Positions 1 through 10,186 of a DNA stretch of 64,000 bases are shown piece by piece. Numbering within the stretch: position 1 is the stretch's first letter; the number at the start of each line of letters is the position of its first letter. Made by a program: the position numbers and the translations under genes. The stretch comes from Trifolium pratense (Eukaryota > Streptophyta > Magnoliopsida > Fabales > Fabaceae), in NCBI RefSeq assembly GCF_020283565.1, contig NC_060064.1:14156337-14220336 (forward strand). The letters are read 5' to 3'. Below the pieces are notes generated by a model. The model was not told where the DNA came from and did not search any database. It was given only the letters and a program-made list of their open reading frames with translations.

Positions 1-248
1 GTTTACCTGCCATTAGACGTGCTTCTTCAAAAGCTGTGAATGTCCCAAAAGGATATCTTGCAGTCTATGTTGGAGAAAAAATGAAGCGGTTTGTGATCCC
101 TATGTCTTACTTGAACCAACTGTCATTTCAAGACTTGCTGGGTCAAGTAGAGGAAGAATTTGGATACGATCATCCGATGGGTGGCCTCACAATTCCTTGC
201 ACAGAAGATGCTTTCTTGCATATCACTTCTCGCTTGAATGGACTATAA
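1..248 (+). CDS. SAUR-family small auxin-up RNA protein (5' partial)
   Basis: The frame is open from base 3 to the stop at 246-248 and begins before the window; by comparison with the second SAUR only about four N-terminal codons are missing. The visible part holds the intronless SAUR core: [45 protein letters not shown], then a C-terminal SRLNGL. SAUR proteins are short nuclear, cytosolic or membrane-associated regulators; the best-known members inhibit PP2C.D phosphatases and so activate plasma-membrane H+-ATPases in auxin-driven cell expansion (family knowledge). It is a close tandem paralogue of the gene at 3104-3385, and their 3' flanks are alignable for a few hundred bases, so the duplication included 3' sequence. 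A GTG at 36 could be mistaken for a start, but the conserved N-terminus LPAIRRAS is encoded upstream of it. Confidence 0.93.
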   Translation, partial: LPAIRRASSKAVNVPKGYLAVYVGEKMKRFVIPMSYLNQLSFQDLLGQVEEEFGYDHPMGGLTIPCTEDAFLHITSRLNGL

Positions 249-280
249 ATCCGATCCACAACAGAAATAGAGAGACTGAC

Positions 281-296
281 ATAGAGACATTTTGTA
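281..296 (+). promoter_or_regulatory. Degenerate DST mRNA-instability element in SAUR 3'UTR
   Basis: Thirty-two bases after the stop, ATAGA and CATTTTGTA occur almost abutting. SAUR transcripts typically carry a DST element with spaced ATAGAT and GTA blocks that marks the mRNA for rapid decay. Compared with the paralogue at 3411-3434, eight bases (ATTAGGAG) are missing between the blocks here, which destroys the ATAGAT core and the spacing. Confidence 0.55.
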
Positions 297-1060
297 CAAT
301 AGTCATCATTTAGATTTGTAAAGATTTTTTCCCCTTTCCTACCTTTGGAAAGGGATAGAAATTCCATTTGAATGAAAAATTCAGGAACATATATATTTGT
401 TATTGTTTATTTCTAATCAAATGACATCATATAACAACTCAATGTGCTCCTATATGCTTCTATTTATAAATTACAATAAAATCATGAAGCAATATCTAGT
501 TTCCTTGGTTTATTATTTTTGTATAGCAATAGCATGGCCAAAAAAGAGGTTAATTTTATCAAATTTTAAAATAAAATAAATTCATCCATCATAAATCATT
601 CATTTAGTCAAGCATCAAAAGATAGAAACTCTTGGCAGCCCAAAATTTGATCATGATGGAAGTAAAGTTCTCGAGAAATTCAACATTAATTGATTTGGTT
701 AGTTGGTAAGCTATCTTGTATCTAAGCTCACTGTTCACGCATGTGAACATAAAATACAGAGGATGAGCTGCTATATGGAGCAGCACAAGAGAAGCTCCAA
801 GAATGCTCTAAAGAGATTAAAGTAAAATACAATGTTTGCCCTAGAATCCCCTCCCCAGAATGAGTCTAAGTGTCTCCTTTTATAGTCCAACATTCCTTGA
901 CCTAATGGGCCTTTTCTTGGGTTGAGGTGTTCAGGCCTAATAAATATAACATTGAGATCCATAATCAGCTCGTCCGTACAGGGCGCGTGGGGTTAGAGCA
1001 CACGTGGCTCACGTCACTTGTCTGTGCAAATCACGTGGAGGTGGAATCACGTGAGGGTGA
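297..1060. other. SAUR 3' flank, no gene seen
   Basis: AT-rich 3' flank, partly alignable with the flank of the second SAUR: the stretch ending in TATCTTGTATCTAAGCTC near 725 recurs near 4530. No coding region can be supported. Confidence 0.5.
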
Positions 1061-1480
1061 AGCTCATGGTGGAGATGAGCTAGGCCTGAAGATGGAGCTC
1101 ATAGTGGAGATGAGCTAGCGTGAAGGGAGCTCATGGTGGAGATGAGCTAGGCTTAAAGATGAAGCTCATAGTGGAGATGAGCTAGCGTGAAGGGAGCTCA
1201 TTGTGGAGATGAGCTAACGTGAAGATGGAGCTCATGGTGGAGATGAACTAACGTGAAGATGGAGCTCATGGTGGAGATGAGCTAAGCCTGAAGATGGAAC
1301 TCATAGTATAGATGAGCTAGCGTGGAGAGCTCGTGGTGGAGATGAGCTAGGCCTGAAGATGGAGCTCATGGTTGAGATGAGCTATCGTGAAGATGTAGCT
1401 CATGACGTAGTTTAGCTAGGCCTGTAGGAATGGAGCTCATGACGTGCATGGTTGAGGTAGGCTTGTAGGAGTGGAGCTGG
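1061..1480. repeat. Minisatellite of GAGCTCAT-GGTGGAG-ATGAGCTA units
   Basis: About ten degenerate tandem units of roughly 30-40 bases. Each unit contains the imperfect palindrome AGCTCAT / ATGAGCT around a GGTGGAG or AGTGGAG loop, joined by AGCGTGAAG or GGCCTGAAGATG spacers. Repeats decay toward the right end after about 1400. No coding potential. Confidence 0.85.
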
Positions 1481-2268
1481 TGACCTGGATGGTCAAACAA
1501 TAATATTATTCCATGATATGGTCTTCATATCAGTCCACAGTCCACCAAGCGTCAAGCCAGTTAAGGTGTAGACCTTTGTTTCTTTATCTGGTCGACCTAT
1601 ATCAGTTCACTCACAATTTTTTTTTACAGGCCTGTATCTTCTTCACCTAGGCAGAGAAATTAAGCTACCTCGAATAGCATTTTTGTATATGATTAGTGGA
1701 GGCTGTTAGGAGGAAATCAGAGAATATGTTTGCCGCTAACTAATGGTGTACGTAATTTATGACAACAATTTGACGACAAAGTCCATGTGAAAAGCACGGA
1801 AAGTCCTTGTGATTTTGGCCTCCACCACATTCTTCAATCGTCACGATAAAAATGCAACTCACAGATTAATTGATGACTAGATGTTGGTATATTATTAAGT
1901 GATCAATTATTACTATATTCCTTTATTCATATTCATTTCACTTCTACTGATTTGCTTCCCAAATTCTACCATGCTAATCTTTGTAGATTAAAAACAAAGA
2001 TTTTTCTACTAGTATGTAATAGACATCATCCATTAAATTGGTCATGGCTTGTGTCCGTGCATGCAATGGAAGTATTTTAGATGACGGGAAAAACACAAGA
2101 GACGAATTCAAAAGAATATAATTTCGTAAGGTTCACAATATTTCAGATTTCCACTTAAGAGGAAACAACAAAATGGACAAAAATGTCTAAAGTCTAAACT
2201 AGTCAATCCTACCCTATTCTATGTTTTTTGACGATTATTCATGACTTTTTTGCATTAAGAATTAGTAG
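1481..2268. other. Intergenic, no feature recognised
   Basis: Unique-looking AT-rich sequence between the minisatellite and the SAUR remnant. I see no gene, tRNA or convincing transposon end. Confidence 0.4.
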
Positions 2269-2390
2269 TTACAAGCTGTTCAAGCGAGAAGCTGTATGTA
2301 AGAAGACATCTTCTTTGCAGGGAATCGTAAGACCACCCATTGGATGACAGTAACCGAATTCTTGGTCAGTATGGCCCAATATATGCAGCC
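2269..2390 (-). pseudogene. SAUR C-terminal fragment, inverted
   Basis: Read on the - strand, 2269-2346 encodes the SAUR C-terminus [16 protein letters not shown] followed by HTASRLNSL and a stop at 2269-2271. Upstream in the same frame are EFGY and a degraded QDWL matching the family FQDLL, with about three extra residues between. No start, N-terminal half or promoter is visible, so this is a remnant of a third SAUR in opposite orientation to its neighbours. Confidence 0.85.
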
Positions 2391-2980
2391 AATCTTGTAC
2401 TATTAAGGACCAAAACAAAACTTGGGTTTCTATCCTCTTTTTCAAGTCCCTTACAATTGACCACAGGCATTATATTGCTGTCTATATGTCTGCTAAACTG
2501 GTTTTGTAGGCCACTTACAGTTGTCATCAGAAATGCATTTAATTACTCTCTCTCTCTCCATTCATAAGCAGTCATTCAATCTTTGATAAAAACCAATAGA
2601 CAGTATCATGTGATCTCTTGTTATCCATAGTCTGATTGTCTTCAACTAGACCCTTCAATAATTATGCACAAGTCGTAAATAGTGTGTTGCTGTATGACAG
2701 ATATTTTTCTCATACAACTATTGAACACTGCCATGAAGTTGTGTTATCAATATGAATAGAACATGTGCCATGTCTGATGCATGTCTGAAATGAATAGGCA
2801 TTATACAACTATTGAGTTTAACATGAGCCATTCATTCAAAGGTGGGGTTTGCACTCTTACTGAACTTATTGATCCTTGACAAAGGAATCTAAGACAACAC
2901 CATGTGAGCTCTCTCATCACTTGGCCCCCATCATTTTAACAATTATTTCTCTAGCAAAGGGATTTCAAAAAACTCTTGAA
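2391..2980. other. Upstream region of the second SAUR
   Basis: AT-rich spacer with a short CT run near 2545. It holds the promoter of the SAUR at 3104. No other gene is visible. Confidence 0.45.
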
Positions 2981-2983
2981 ATC

Positions 2984-2991
2984 TATAAATA
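2984..2991 (+). promoter_or_regulatory. TATA box of SAUR
   Basis: TATAAATA lies 113 bases upstream of the SAUR start, followed by a C/A-rich leader (CACAACCATCACAAATCACTC) typical of plant SAUR 5'UTRs. CATGTGAGCTCTCTC and TTGGCCCCCATC lie about 50-85 bases further upstream and could be promoter elements, but I cannot assign them. Confidence 0.7.
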
Positions 2992-3103
2992 TAGTGTCCT
3001 CCTTCACAACCATCACAAATCACTCAAGCAATCAAACTTATATAACTTTTTCTTACATCCGATCGAGAAACATAGCTTGTTCTTCAAATTCAAAACATTT
3101 GAA

Positions 3104-3385
3104 ATGGGTTTCCGTTTACCTGCAGCTATTAGACGGGCATCATTAAGCAGTAGCCAAACATCATCTAAAGTATCAAATATCCCAAAGGGCTATCTTGCAG
3201 TGTACGTTGGAGAGGAAATGAAGCGGTTTGTTGTCCCCTTGTCATACTTGAACCAACCTTCATTTCAAGACTTGTTGAGTCAAGCAGAGGAAGAATTTGG
3301 ATATGATCATCCAATGGGTGGCCTTACAATTCCTTGCAGAGAAGATGTTTTCTTGAATATCACTTCTCGCTTCAATGGACTATAA
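3104..3385 (+). CDS. SAUR-family small auxin-up RNA protein
   Basis: Intronless 93-aa protein, a normal length for the family. It begins [18 protein letters not shown], then a short variable linker, the SAUR core ([49 protein letters not shown]) and the C-terminal SRFNGL. The frame is open upstream to 2876, but the ATG at 3104 is chosen because MGFRLP is the conserved SAUR start and lies downstream of the TATA box. The predicted role is rapid auxin-responsive promotion of cell expansion through PP2C.D phosphatase inhibition (family knowledge). The 3'UTR carries a well-spaced DST-like instability motif. Tandem paralogue of the partial gene at the left edge. Confidence 0.95.
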   Translation: MGFRLPAAIRRASLSSSQTSSKVSNIPKGYLAVYVGEEMKRFVVPLSYLNQPSFQDLLSQAEEEFGYDHPMGGLTIPCREDVFLNITSRFNGL

Positions 3386-3410
3386 ATCTACAACAACAAT
3401 AGAGACTGAC

Positions 3411-3434
3411 ATAGATTAGGAGAGACATTTTGTA
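3411..3434 (+). promoter_or_regulatory. DST-like mRNA-instability element
   Basis: ATAGATT at 3411-3417 is followed by CATTTTGTA ending at 3434, 25-49 bases past the stop. This matches the second and third blocks of the SAUR DST element (ATAGAT and GTA); the first block GGA is replaced by AGA. Expected to give a short mRNA half-life. Confidence 0.65.
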
Positions 3435-3845
3435 CAATAGTCAAGATTTTTTTCCCTTCCTTAACTTTGGAAGGGTTAGTTATCGATTTGAATGACATAT
3501 TCAGGAACAGATTATTTGTTATTATACATTTCTAATCTTAATGACACAATATATTCAACAACTCAATGGCTCACATATGCTTCTATTTATAAATTGCAAA
3601 ATTGTTGATTCCTTTAGCTCGAATATTCTCACAATCTCACAAATTTATAGAAAATGATTTTTGTAGCAGCTTTGATTTATAATATATAGCGCAATATCTT
3701 GGCCGCAAAAAGGGCTGTGTTTATCAAATCTCAAATTTCAGTCGAATTAGTTCTACTTAACTTGTGTTAAAGGCGAATATACTGCAAATATACAGGCTAA
3801 GCGAAAATTTGAAAAATATTGGAGAGCATAGTTATCTTTCTTTTT

Positions 3846-4380
3846 TTAAAAGGAGAAATACTTTCTTTGAACCGATTCTGGTGGTAAATCAAATGCCACA
3901 ACCTCGAAAATACAAGATGTAGTCTCTTCAATCCAAATAAAGCCTAAACTAGAAGATAAGGCTAATTTAGCTAAATAATGAATAGTTTGATTTGCGACAC
4001 GCCTTACATTAGTGAAACTAAAAGAATTCAAGCTAAAAGTTAACTTGATGCAGTCTTCTACAATTGTATCCCAGTAGGCTGAGACCTGTTGCTTGTTTGT
4101 GAGTGCCGCAATCATGTTACTATTGTCAGATCCTGCCTGAAGAGATAAAAATAACAAATCCCTTGCAAACGCCAAACTTTTTCGAAGCCATTGCTTCTGC
4201 AACATTAGAGTAGGGCAATATTGGTAAACACCAACAACCCACAGCTGATACCAAACCATCTGCATCTTGAATCACCATAGCTAGGCCCCACTTTCCCTGA
4301 CCTGACGGACCTGCAGAATCAACATTTAGCTTATAAAAACCCGCAGTCGGATGACACCCTCTAATGTTTGAGACTTGCAT
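3846..4380 (-). pseudogene. LINE-type RNase H domain fragment, frameshifted
   Basis: Two overlapping - strand frames together make one RNase H-like domain of the plant non-LTR retrotransposon type: FYKLNVDSAGP with a GKWGLAMVIQDADG strand in the first (4126-4380), then, after a frameshift near the EAMA helix, LAFARDLLFLSLQAGSD, a WDTIVEDC helix and VRRVANQTIHYLAKLAL in the second (3846-4265). The order matches the family. The frameshift, the lack of a start and the absence of reverse transcriptase mark it as a dead fragment. It sits in the 3' flank of the second SAUR and interrupts the flank homology shared with the first. Confidence 0.75.
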
Positions 4381-6511
4381 TGGGATAGGCTTATTTTAAG
4401 TCTGCAGAATTACATTTTGCATGCTGTGAAATCTGCTAAGAGTATTAAGCGCACTGGTACAGAAGCTGGAAGCATTAGGCACCTCAATTCCTTCAAACTC
4501 TAATAGTTGATAAGTTATCTTGTATCTAAGCTCGCAACTTTTTTACATGCCTTATGCAATATGCTTCTATCAACTGCTTCTCATTTCTCCAATTGATGTA
4601 TCAGTCAGATTCTACAGTTGGATCAACAATGTGGCAGTAGCATATCCAGATAAAGTTGCAGCATCTTCCAAGAATTAATAACTACAACTTTTCTTATAGA
4701 AACAAGAACAAAATATTTGATATGCTAAGAGCTTGTCTGAAACATATGAATCTTACATTGCGTGCTATAAATCTTTAACCAAGTTGATGGTGTTGTAAAC
4801 CGGCAATTCAACTGAAATAAAATGTGAAAACTGCATACAGTACTTTGTAATTGTTGAAGATCAGCCTAATTACTTGATCTAGTCATCATTTCTTTTTTTT
4901 TTTTATAACAAAAAATTTAAGTGATTTGAATCCAGTTAGAACTAGAGCATGTCTCAAAGTTCAAAGAAAATTGACAAATGTACTTATAAATAAATTCATA
5001 TTTTAATCAATAAAACTATTTGACAAAACTCTTCTATTAAAATCTTAGAACATATATAACAACCAATTTTTTTATTTTTATTTTTTTGGTGAATAACAAC
5101 CAATTTTTTAGTCAAAAAAAAAAAACCAAGTTTTTTTGTTTACAATGAACTGATGATCGAACTCAGGACCTCTAGCATACTACCTAAATCCCTCAGCACT
5201 AATCAAACCTATTGGCTTAAAAAAAAAAACCAATTTTATATTGATATAACTTAATTTATATACAATTAATTATTTTTATATAATTTGAATAGACATTAAA
5301 ATTTCAAGACTAAACTAATAAAATGATTTGAGTTTGTAACACAACACTTTCTCCATGCTCCTCTCCTCTCCTCTCAAATAAATACCACCAATCACCAAGG
5401 AGCTTGATATAATTTTTACATGTCCAACTTAATTCAATATTTACACCAATGTCAATCAACTAATAATCTCTTAGCCATCAAGAAACTCCATGCTCACCTA
5501 CTAACTAGAGGCATTCTCTTCGTTCTTCATGATTTTCACTAAATTTTGTCTTTTTTACACTACATTAAAAATCATTAGCATACGACTTATATTCAGAGAG
5601 ATGTACTAAATTTACCACATGCTCTACATGAATTTCCACATAAATCTTTCTTCTTTTTGGGGGGTAAATTTATGTTATTTAATTTTATATAAACTGAATT
5701 TTTTTTCAATGTTTAAAAATTTCGGTTCGTAGAAATCAAAATAAGTTGGTCAATTTTTTTCAAATCGCAAGAGGCAAAATGGAATTTTTGGGAGTATAAA
5801 AGAAAAGCGGGTTCGGGAGAGAAAACTTATTTATAATCAATGCCCATTTTTTTTTGTTATGTGATACTCGGTCACAGACATGATTATAAAATATGGCCCG
5901 CAGTCGTTATTACATTACAGCAAATGCAATTGCAGTTGTAATGTCAATATTTTTCGAACAATTTTTCAGTCATATCTTTTTTTTTCTCCTTGTACTAGCT
6001 TTATTAACATATAAGAAATCAAATAGTTGATAATGAGTTGCAACAATTGCACTTTCCTGGAACTTGAGTGTTTCTTTTTGCACGCCCTGTGAAATTCCAC
6101 AAATACCTTCTTCGCAAGATAACCAACGAGTGTTAAAGGAGGAAAAACCCTGAAGAAAAAAAAACATAGTTTGCTATTTAAAGTGTGAATTCAAGGGGGC
6201 GCAACATTTGGAAAAAAAAAACACAGTTTGCTACTATGTAGTGTATCTTTACAATTGGGAGTTGGTTACTTCATTTTTTTTATTTAACAAAAATAACCCT
6301 TGAGTTTATTTATTTTGCAGGATAAAATACAGTGTTACACAACACAGCACACACATCAATCACACAACACAACACAACACATAGTGTTACTAAAGCAAAG
6401 GCATAAAAATGGTAAGCTGTAGAAAAAACAATCTACATACTCACCCAAAAAAATGAAAAATCTACATTGAACCTGAGATTCAACTTATATACTCTTTTCC
6501 ACAATATATAT
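4381..6511. other. Intergenic, AT-rich, no gene seen
   Basis: Contains poly-A and poly-T runs and, at about 5740-5830, a degraded copy resembling one arm of the MITE at 28958-29192 (a GGGAGTATAAAAGAAA block followed by GGGAGAGAAAAC). The short open frames here are not family-like. Confidence 0.45.
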
Positions 6512-6685
6512 AGGGTCATGCTAACCGGTGCCCCCGGGGCACTGGTTAAGGAAACCAAAAAAGGAAATTTTAAAATTGAAAATAACACTTTTTAGACTTT
6601 CGAGGCGTTGACTGCACAAATTTCATTATGATATTACTATATTTGGTTCCTTAAACAGTGCCCGGGGCACTGTTTAGCATTTTCC
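6512..6685. mobile_element. MITE with ATGCTAAC...GTTTAGCAT inverted ends
   Basis: The left end has ATGCTAACCGGTGCC, a CCGGGGCACTGG core and TTAAGGAA; the right end mirrors it with TTCCTTAAACAG, CCCGGGGCACTG and TTTAGCAT. The whole unit of about 170 bases is strongly self-complementary and non-coding. Exact ends and target duplication could not be fixed; probably a non-autonomous DNA transposon. Confidence 0.6.
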
Positions 6686-7311
6686 TAAAGTTTTATATCA
6701 TTGATCGTATTTTTGTTCTGAATAGTGGAAATATTGTGTATGTACTTTGAAATTTATAGGGGATCAAACTTTGTCTAATAGGAACCAAAGAAAAAAACTT
6801 CATATCAGATGCTTCACGCAAGAAGCTGGCCGCCTCATACTCATACAGTCTACAATGTCATTACTTGTAATTCTATTTCTATCAGGACACATTTACACAA
6901 TACTAGTGTAAAACGCTTCCTCACAATGATGTTTAGCTGGTATTTTTTCTATTCTTCACGCCTATGCTTTGTGCTTGCACAGTCAATTTACTTCTGATTG
7001 ATTTCCTTCCCTACGTACCTGTTAGCGATCCCGAAAAAATAATTTAATTTTTTTGCAATCAAATAGAATATTATAACATACTTTATACAAATTCTGCTTA
7101 TAGTTCAAAGGCAACATCATACATAATGGTAAGGACTAACGAATGGTCTGTCGACATAGTATACTATTATAGGTTTGTGTTATTTATTTCTAGTTGAAGG
7201 CTGTGAGCTAGCTTTTGGAAAGTCTGGTATAAGACATAACAACACGTGAGCATGGAGATGCAAGAAGCAAAATGCAATTCATAATTAAAATTACTCTAAA
7301 AAATGTAGCAA

Positions 7312-10178
7312 TTATTGGGGGTCAAACCAAGACAGATATTGAGAAAGCTTACCATAATTATGGCGCACTTTTGTGAAGTTGTAAATGGCTTTTATCAAGG
7401 AACCGTATCTCATGAAGTTCAAAGATCCCATATGTCTGCAAGAAGCATTACTCAGAATCTGTTCAACTAAAAGACCGAAAAATGAAGCTGCATACAAAAG
7501 AGAACTTTAAAACTAACATCACATATAACTTATCCAATGCATGGAAGTTCGTTTTTAAGGTCTGCTACAGGTTTACCACCCAAGAAAGAATAGTATAACA
7601 AAAAGGGAGAGAAACTAAATCAGATCCAATTATATTCACTGACCAATTGACCATTCAATAATTGCAAACTACTTTCACTTACATGGATTTCTATTTCAGA
7701 TTATCAACAGACTAATTCATAAGCCTAATGCACTAATGCAGAACAAAATGCCCATGTAATAGTTACTGCTTCTTTTAACATCTATGCATCACCATTATTG
7801 CACTTCATTGATAACAAACAATTTAACTTTTTATTGGTCCAATGATGATAACAATGACGACAACAATAAAAATAATATTATCCTAGAAACAACTTACACG
7901 ATCTCTGTATACCGAATTCTCCATGCAGGAAAACCAAGATGGCTCCTCACGGGTCCGTAAACCAGTAAAAGGTCAGGTTCAGGGCCTTTGCAACCTGAGA
8001 GTAAAACGAGATCATCATTATCCAGATAACATTATACTCTGCACAAGGAAATAAACACTTTACCGTTTAAATTAAATTAATAGTAGAATTAGGATGCAAA
8101 CAAACCAACAATTTGAAGTGCCTGATTCAGGTGAGGCTCTAACGATATTTGATGATCAAGGACTCCACCTATGTTATGTTGCTTAAAATTCTTAACAAAA
8201 ATCAAGTTAGCTGCTTTGGCCACTGCTTCCTTCCCATCCACATAAGAAACAAATTCTAGGGTCATGTGATCTGGTGCATGGTGTGTTACATCTTCATTAA
8301 CTTCCTGCACTGAGTTAAAGCTAGGCCAGATCAAACGAACGAAAAAACAATTGAAGTTACAGCTGAATTAGCCATTTAATACATATTTTATATAAATGAA
8401 TCAGATGGATGCATAGGAAAATGGAAATAGAGCATAAGGAAATAATGATATTTCTCCCTCTACTTGTATAGACGAGGAAGATAAGGTATCATCTCTCACT
8501 TGTAGTGTGTGTGGAACAATTTCTTATGATTAGGTGAACAAAAAGAAAGAAAAAAGGGGCTTCTGTATCATGAGGATGTTACCAACATCTTACCGATGCA
8601 ACAAGCCTAATAAAAAATTGAGAGGCATGAACTTTTACAATATATCAACAGAAACATGTATATCATCTCTGCGTCAATGATTTCTCAGATGACATATCGA
8701 CAAATACTATAGGCAGGTTCCATCGGTTACTAACTTTTCAAGATAAAAGGGCAGCTAAAAATGGCACAGAATGTACTCAACAAATTTCAGGTGTGAAACC
8801 AATTAACTTGATATGGGACACATCATTTCCTGTTGTCTAAATAAATGATTGTTTAAATACATGTGCAGGAAATAAGAATCAGTAAAATGAAATGAGGGCG
8901 AAGGTTCGATTAACCCAAACTATGTGATTAATACGAAAGAAGCAATATGCTGAGAACAAAAAATTATATATTACCTCTATGGATTTTGCATTCTTTAATG
9001 TTTGAAATATGGTTTCCTTTGACTTTTTCAACACTCCTAGAATGTAGAGTTCAAAAGAATCATTATCTTACGGCTCAATTAATTAATAAAAGAAAGCTTA
9101 CAATCACTGATTATCCAAACCTTTCATACCATTCATGTCATAGAGGCATACATTTTTTACACCAACCGAGTCCAGCCACTGCAAAAGCTTAACCACTTTT
9201 GATGTCTGATGAGCATCTTCACTCTCTATGACAATGGCAAGGTACTGAAGCTTTCCTATATGAAGAGACTTGTATTTCTTCAATACTCCATAAGAGATGA
9301 AATAGCTTTCAAATATATTACCTGCGATTAATATGTAATACCATGCGCTGACAATGATTTGCAGAAAGTACCATAATAGTTGAAGCCCAAGATATCCAAT
9401 CTGTACAAAAGTTTGTTTGGATAAACTCTTCAAGAGGCGCATAAGAAAAAAGAAATATTAAACAAATCTTGCAATAAATGAGTCTTTTAAACAACACCTT
9501 CTCTATAAGTTGAAACTAGCTCTAACATCTAAAACTAAAATCTCTATTTTTCCATAAGCTCTATAATTTGACTTCTCTGTGAATGTCTATAAGCTTATTA
9601 GAACTTGTCCGATATAGTGAAATCCGTAAATTTACTTGAACTAAAGACACTCCTATAAGCTAGAAACTAATCCAAAAACTGGTACAAAGCCCTAAAACCC
9701 AGAATGGATGAACTTTTTAAATTTTAGATTGAGTGGGAAAGTCTGTGTTCAGTTGCATAGAGTCATAGACTAACCATTTATGTTAATGTCATTGACCAAA
9801 TATAAATCAACAGAGTTTAAATATGATGTTATTTCCTGCAAATATAGTGTTTGTGTTCAATCTCTGCAAATTCAAAAATGATTGTTTTCTCTAACGTCAT
9901 ATATGGCCCAATATAATTACACCATGTGGCACGGTGTGGCCCAATAAGACAGTGTTAGGGACTAAAAACAATCTTTTTGAATTTGCAGGGATTGAACCCC
10001 AAACAAAAAAATTTAAAACAAACAACAATATTATTATAACAACAATATTATTATACATTGAAATTGGAAAATTGATAAATTAGAACAACTGAGAAACCTA
10101 AATGATGAAGATACAAAATTGAAGACTTACAGCAACAATAATATGATACAAGTTATGAGCTCCATCTCTGAAATTCAT
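7312..10178 (-). CDS. LEW1: NUS1/LEW1-like subunit of dehydrodolichyl diphosphate synthase
   Basis: Six coding exons on the - strand, all with GT-AG junctions and compatible phases: 10131-10178, 9130-9400, 8975-9036, 8106-8304, 7898-7994, 7312-7435; 801 bases, 266 aa. The ATG at 10178 gives MNFRDGAHNLYHIIVA, then a hydrophobic segment (LGLQLLWYFLQIIVSAWYY, about residues 19-40) that should anchor it in the ER membrane. Downstream come KLQYLAIVIE, VVKLLQWLDSVGVKNVCLYD, VLKKSKE, KEAVAKAANL, PDLLLVYGPVRSHLGFPAWR, RYTEIVHMG and FMRYGSLIKAI, which follow Arabidopsis LEW1 in order. LEW1/NUS1 is the non-catalytic partner of a cis-prenyltransferase that extends farnesyl diphosphate to dehydrodolichyl diphosphate for dolichol and N-glycosylation. 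The C-terminus (to SWFDPQ) is about 11 residues longer than I recall for Arabidopsis. No frame break seen. Confidence 0.92.
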
Positions 10179-10186
10179 TATTTATC

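Noticed and set aside
170..367. Minus-strand frame over the first SAUR with C-terminal [12 protein letters not shown]
   Set aside because: Antisense shadow of the SAUR C-terminal codons.
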